From assembly GCF_018860365.1 (NCBI RefSeq), contig NZ_JAHKPO010000013.1:434001-498000 (forward strand): a stretch of 64,000 bases of DNA, given 5' to 3'. This stretch comes from Arenibacter algicola (GTDB taxonomy: Bacteria; Bacteroidota; Bacteroidia; Flavobacteriales; Flavobacteriaceae). The position numbers were made by a program, and so were the translations under genes. Under the pieces are notes generated by a model. That model saw only the letters and a list, made by a program, of their open reading frames with translations, was not told the origin of the DNA and made no database searches. Positions 61,524-64,000 of the stretch are shown here, piece by piece (the first letter of the stretch is position 1; each line of letters opens with the position of its first letter).

Positions 61524-64000
61524 TCACTTTTCTGATACAACATAATGCTTCTTTCCATAACCGACGCGCCCGTCCCTTGAAATAGCCTCTACAACAATTA
61601 TATAGTCGCCCGGAACGTCTCCATTATAAAAACGAGCCGATGCGCTTCCTGACTTATCAGTGCTCAGATGGGGTTGCCAGTGGATAAGTGCCCTAAGATC
61701 CGGCTTTTGTTCTTTGGTGGGAATCGGACTGTCGTATTTTGGGGTGTAGAATTCCATGACCGGGGAAAAGACCTCGACAGACGTATTAAAGGTGCCAGGT
61801 GTCGGCCTTATGGAAGTATTGATACCTAAACCGCCTTTGGTAACCACAGAAATGATATGTCCAAGAGATGGCGTATTCATGGGACTTACCTCTGGAAAAA
61901 CACTCTGGTACAAGCTCCTAAAGGAACTGGCGTACTGGATAAGTTCTACCCGCTCTATAATTTCGGGGGACATATTGGACACCTGACCATATTGGTGTTT
62001 GTCAAGCGGTTTACCGTCGACGATCAATAAAGTCCCCTCCTTTTTTGGATTTCCCGGTACGATACCGCGTCCGGATTGATATCTTACGGCTCCATACTGT
62101 CCCGCTCTGACATGCGCAAGCATAAACCCGTCGCTATATTTTTCAATAAATACCTGATCTCCGTAATTGAAAAGAAGGATACTGTATAGCCCATAGGACC
62201 ATTTTTTCTCCTTTGCCCTTAAATCATCTCCATTGACGATCCCATCTGGTTCTCCGTATTTGTCGTAAAGTTTTTTGCGCTCGGGACTTAAGAGGTTGTC
62301 GGTAACAATCACCTCGTCCAGTTGCGTAACCCCATAGAGGGAATCTAATATGGCTTCTGTTCGGACACGTTCCATTCCCGCCACGGCCACACTTCTGATC
62401 AGGGTATCCAGTTGACGAAAGGCCGGCCTACGATCATAGGTTACTTTTGGAGGCTTTGGGTTATTCAAATTGATCCTATAATCAAGTTTATTCCCCTTTT
62501 TTCCATCATCTACCGTAAGTAGGACCCGCATGGGTGGGCCATAGGTATCCTCCATCATGAACCTGAAGTTACCCAGACTATCGGTGGTTCCTGAGTAGAA
62601 GACCGGTGACTTTGATAAGGAAGATAAGGTAAGCCCCACGCCTTCCTTAGAGAGTTTGCTCCTTCCGGGGGCCTGTACCGAGCCCCTGACCTCGAGGCGA
62701 GACTGAGGCCAATAAAGGGTCTTCTCGATGCGTTTTGCAGGATGTTTGTAACGGCGCCAGCCCTGGGAGAGCATAAGGGCGTCGAGGTCCTGGGCACGTC
62801 CGGTATTCTGGGAATTAAAGTAATAATCGGGATCCTCGATCGTTCCCCGCAGTTCCGAACTTAAAAGAAAGTAGGATTTAATGTTCCCAAACGTATGCTG
62901 GCCCTGTACTGAATTGATGGCCAAAACGGACAATTCTACGGGGCCCTGAACGGAATCTTGTCCCGTGATAAGGATATCCAATTGGGTAGGTTGGCGCCGT
63001 GCATACGTTTCCCTGTCCGTAGCCAGGTCCACCTTCAAATGGTCTTCGGTCTTTTCATTGAAGAACAGCCGCTCCGCAACGGTATTTTTGTTCTGGTCCA
63101 TCAGGGTAAAGACGAGTATGCCCTCTGGCAATGCCTCCGATAAAAGGCTCTTGGACAGATATCCCTCTCGCAACGGACCCTCTATCATAATAAGATCCTG
63201 CCCCCGGCAAGAGACCTTGATATACACATTGCCGGAAAGGACATTTGAGTATACCCCCGCCCAAATATTTTTGCCAGTTCGTTGAACAGAGATAATACTT
63301 CCATTGGATGCCGATTTGGGCAAAGGGAATTTTACGATGGTTTTCGGTCCGTTCGTGGAACGAATTTCGGCATGGTAGGTACGGGAACTTTCGGCGTAAA
63401 TTGAAAAATAGCCCATTCCCAAACGGTTTGACACAAAATCAATGATATGTTTCCCCCTGTCGTCGAAAACGGTTCCCTGGACCCTGCTTCCCTTGCCGTC
63501 GATGCCTATGGCCTTGTACGCTATCTTGTTGCTGTACCCCTCAATTAACGTACCGCTTTCAGGAAAGAATTGCAGGTCTACCTCGTTTTGATCCAGGACG
63601 ACCGTTTCGGATAGCCCCTCTACTGTCACGGTCACCCAGCTAGGGTCTTCCAGCATCTCGTATTCAAATGCATAAGCTCCATGGCCATTTCTTTTTATAA
63701 GCAGGGTGTCGCTCCCCTTATCTCTTTCTATGGCGACCTGTACCTGCTTGGCCCCGGTCGATTCTATGGCGTCTGACCTAACCTTAGCGCTCAAAAGGAA
63801 CCGCCCGTCACCTACTTTCTCCAGTTTTAGGGAATCCAATAATTTCGGGTTGTTTGAGGGCCAAGGAGCTACAATGTCCACGTAGCGCTTATAAATGAAA
63901 TCATCCCCAAAGTTTCTGTTCCATTGGGTATAGGCCTGTACCAGATAGCGGCCCTCCGGCAAGCCCTTTTCGGGTTCAAAAGACCCCCTCCCTACCCCTT
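61524..64000 (-). CDS. Large MG2/TonB-plug-like envelope protein, N-terminus outside the window
   Basis: The minus frame is open to the window edge, so the gene is 5'-partial with at least 825 residues here. The first part has MG-type beta domains as in alpha-2-macroglobulin-like proteins (LPEGRYLVQAYTQWNRNFGD, QPTQLDILITGQDSVQGPVE), then a carboxypeptidase-like repeat (LGNFRFMMEDTYGPPMRVLL), and near the end a degenerate TonB plug (QLDEVIVTDN, TLLIVDGKPLDKH, IERVELIQYASSF, SVVTKGG). No outer-membrane barrel follows, so it is not a full TonB receptor. It is probably anchored or secreted in the envelope. Its G+C content looks higher than that of the flanking chromosome. Confidence 0.8.
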   Translation of the reverse strand, partial: GVGRGSFEPEKGLPEGRYLVQAYTQWNRNFGDDFIYKRYVDIVAPWPSNNPKLLDSLKLEKVGDGRFLLSAKVRSDAIESTGAKQVQVAIERDKGSDTLLIKRNGHGAYAFEYEMLEDPSWVTVTVEGLSETVVLDQNEVDLQFFPESGTLIEGYSNKIAYKAIGIDGKGSRVQGTVFDDRGKHIIDFVSNRLGMGYFSIYAESSRTYHAEIRSTNGPKTIVKFPLPKSASNGSIISVQRTGKNIWAGVYSNVLSGNVYIKVSCRGQDLIMIEGPLREGYLSKSLLSEALPEGILVFTLMDQNKNTVAERLFFNEKTEDHLKVDLATDRETYARRQPTQLDILITGQDSVQGPVELSVLAINSVQGQHTFGNIKSYFLLSSELRGTIEDPDYYFNSQNTGRAQDLDALMLSQGWRRYKHPAKRIEKTLYWPQSRLEVRGSVQAPGRSKLSKEGVGLTLSSLSKSPVFYSGTTDSLGNFRFMMEDTYGPPMRVLLTVDDGKKGNKLDYRINLNNPKPPKVTYDRRPAFRQLDTLIRSVAVAGMERVRTEAILDSLYGVTQLDEVIVTDNLLSPERKKLYDKYGEPDGIVNGDDLRAKEKKWSYGLYSILLFNYGDQVFIEKYSDGFMLAHVRAGQYGAVRYQSGRGIVPGNPKKEGTLLIVDGKPLDKHQYGQVSNMSPEIIERVELIQYASSFRSLYQSVFPEVSPMNTPSLGHIISVVTKGGLGINTSIRPTPGTFNTSVEVFSPVMEFYTPKYDSPIPTKEQKPDLRALIHWQPHLSTDKSGSASARFYNGDVPGDYIIVVEAISRDGRVGYGKKHYVVSEK

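Overview
The window looks like chromosome from a marine member of the Flavobacteriaceae (Bacteroidota), perhaps near Arenibacter, Maribacter or Zobellia; the genus is inference. The evidence is an AT-rich background, promoters with the Bacteroidota -7 element TAnnTTTG and a TTG about 20 bp upstream, a probable type IX secretion tail, many lipoboxes, a fused RimB-RimK protein, and typical flavobacterial neighbours (speA-speB-DHS-like, DUF1501/DUF1800, tex, metG, mfd). No rRNA gene, CRISPR array or intact tRNA gene was seen.

Layout. 1-5141: end of a secreted protein gene, then a polyamine operon (arginine decarboxylase, agmatinase, deoxyhypusine-synthase-like enzyme, an acidic protein, an RMD1/DUF155 membrane protein). 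5.3-16.8 kb: housekeeping and small genes, including a RimB-RimK fusion, lipoproteins, an M28 peptidase coupled to an SDR, a CBS protein, two VOC proteins, a pentapeptide-repeat protein and a short SSB. 17.0-18.1 kb: an array of long imperfect palindromes surrounding a small GIY-YIG nuclease gene. 18.1-32.7 kb: ferritin, tex, metG, the DUF1501/DUF1800 secreted pair, yraN, an ACT-like protein, a TlpA-like protein and mfd. 32.9-37.4 kb: a denitrification unit (nirK with a C-terminal cytochrome c, a NirV-like protein, a SCO protein) and a separately transcribed outer-membrane porin; both promoters carry a matching palindrome at exactly the same distance from the -7 element. 37.7-42.2 kb: a sugar-acid cluster (SDR, SMP-30 lactonase, Na+/solute symporter, convergent dienelactone hydrolase) headed by a 40-codon remnant of an IlvD/Edd dehydratase. 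42.7-47.2 kb: a histidine kinase and response regulator, a subclass B1 metallo-beta-lactamase, an HxlR regulator broken or switched by a C8 tract, and a divergent VOC protein.

From 47.3 kb the window enters mobile DNA. The 3' half of a tRNA-Leu gene marks an attachment site directly beside a tyrosine integrase, followed by relaxase and MobC genes, a candidate oriT region, a ParDE module and a RelE-type module. Probable cargo follows: a QorB-like SDR, a ferric-reductase-like membrane protein, an O-methyltransferase, an alkylsulfatase-like lipoprotein, a MoaF-like secreted protein and an AraC regulator. The last two cargo promoters share a duplicated segment with an identical 32-bp block, so the AraC protein probably controls both. 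A serine recombinase and a decayed tRNA-Met fragment near 60.4 kb suggest more than one insertion event. The window ends inside a large, more GC-rich MG2/TonB-plug-like envelope protein gene. The other end of the tRNA-Leu element was not found and probably lies beyond the window.
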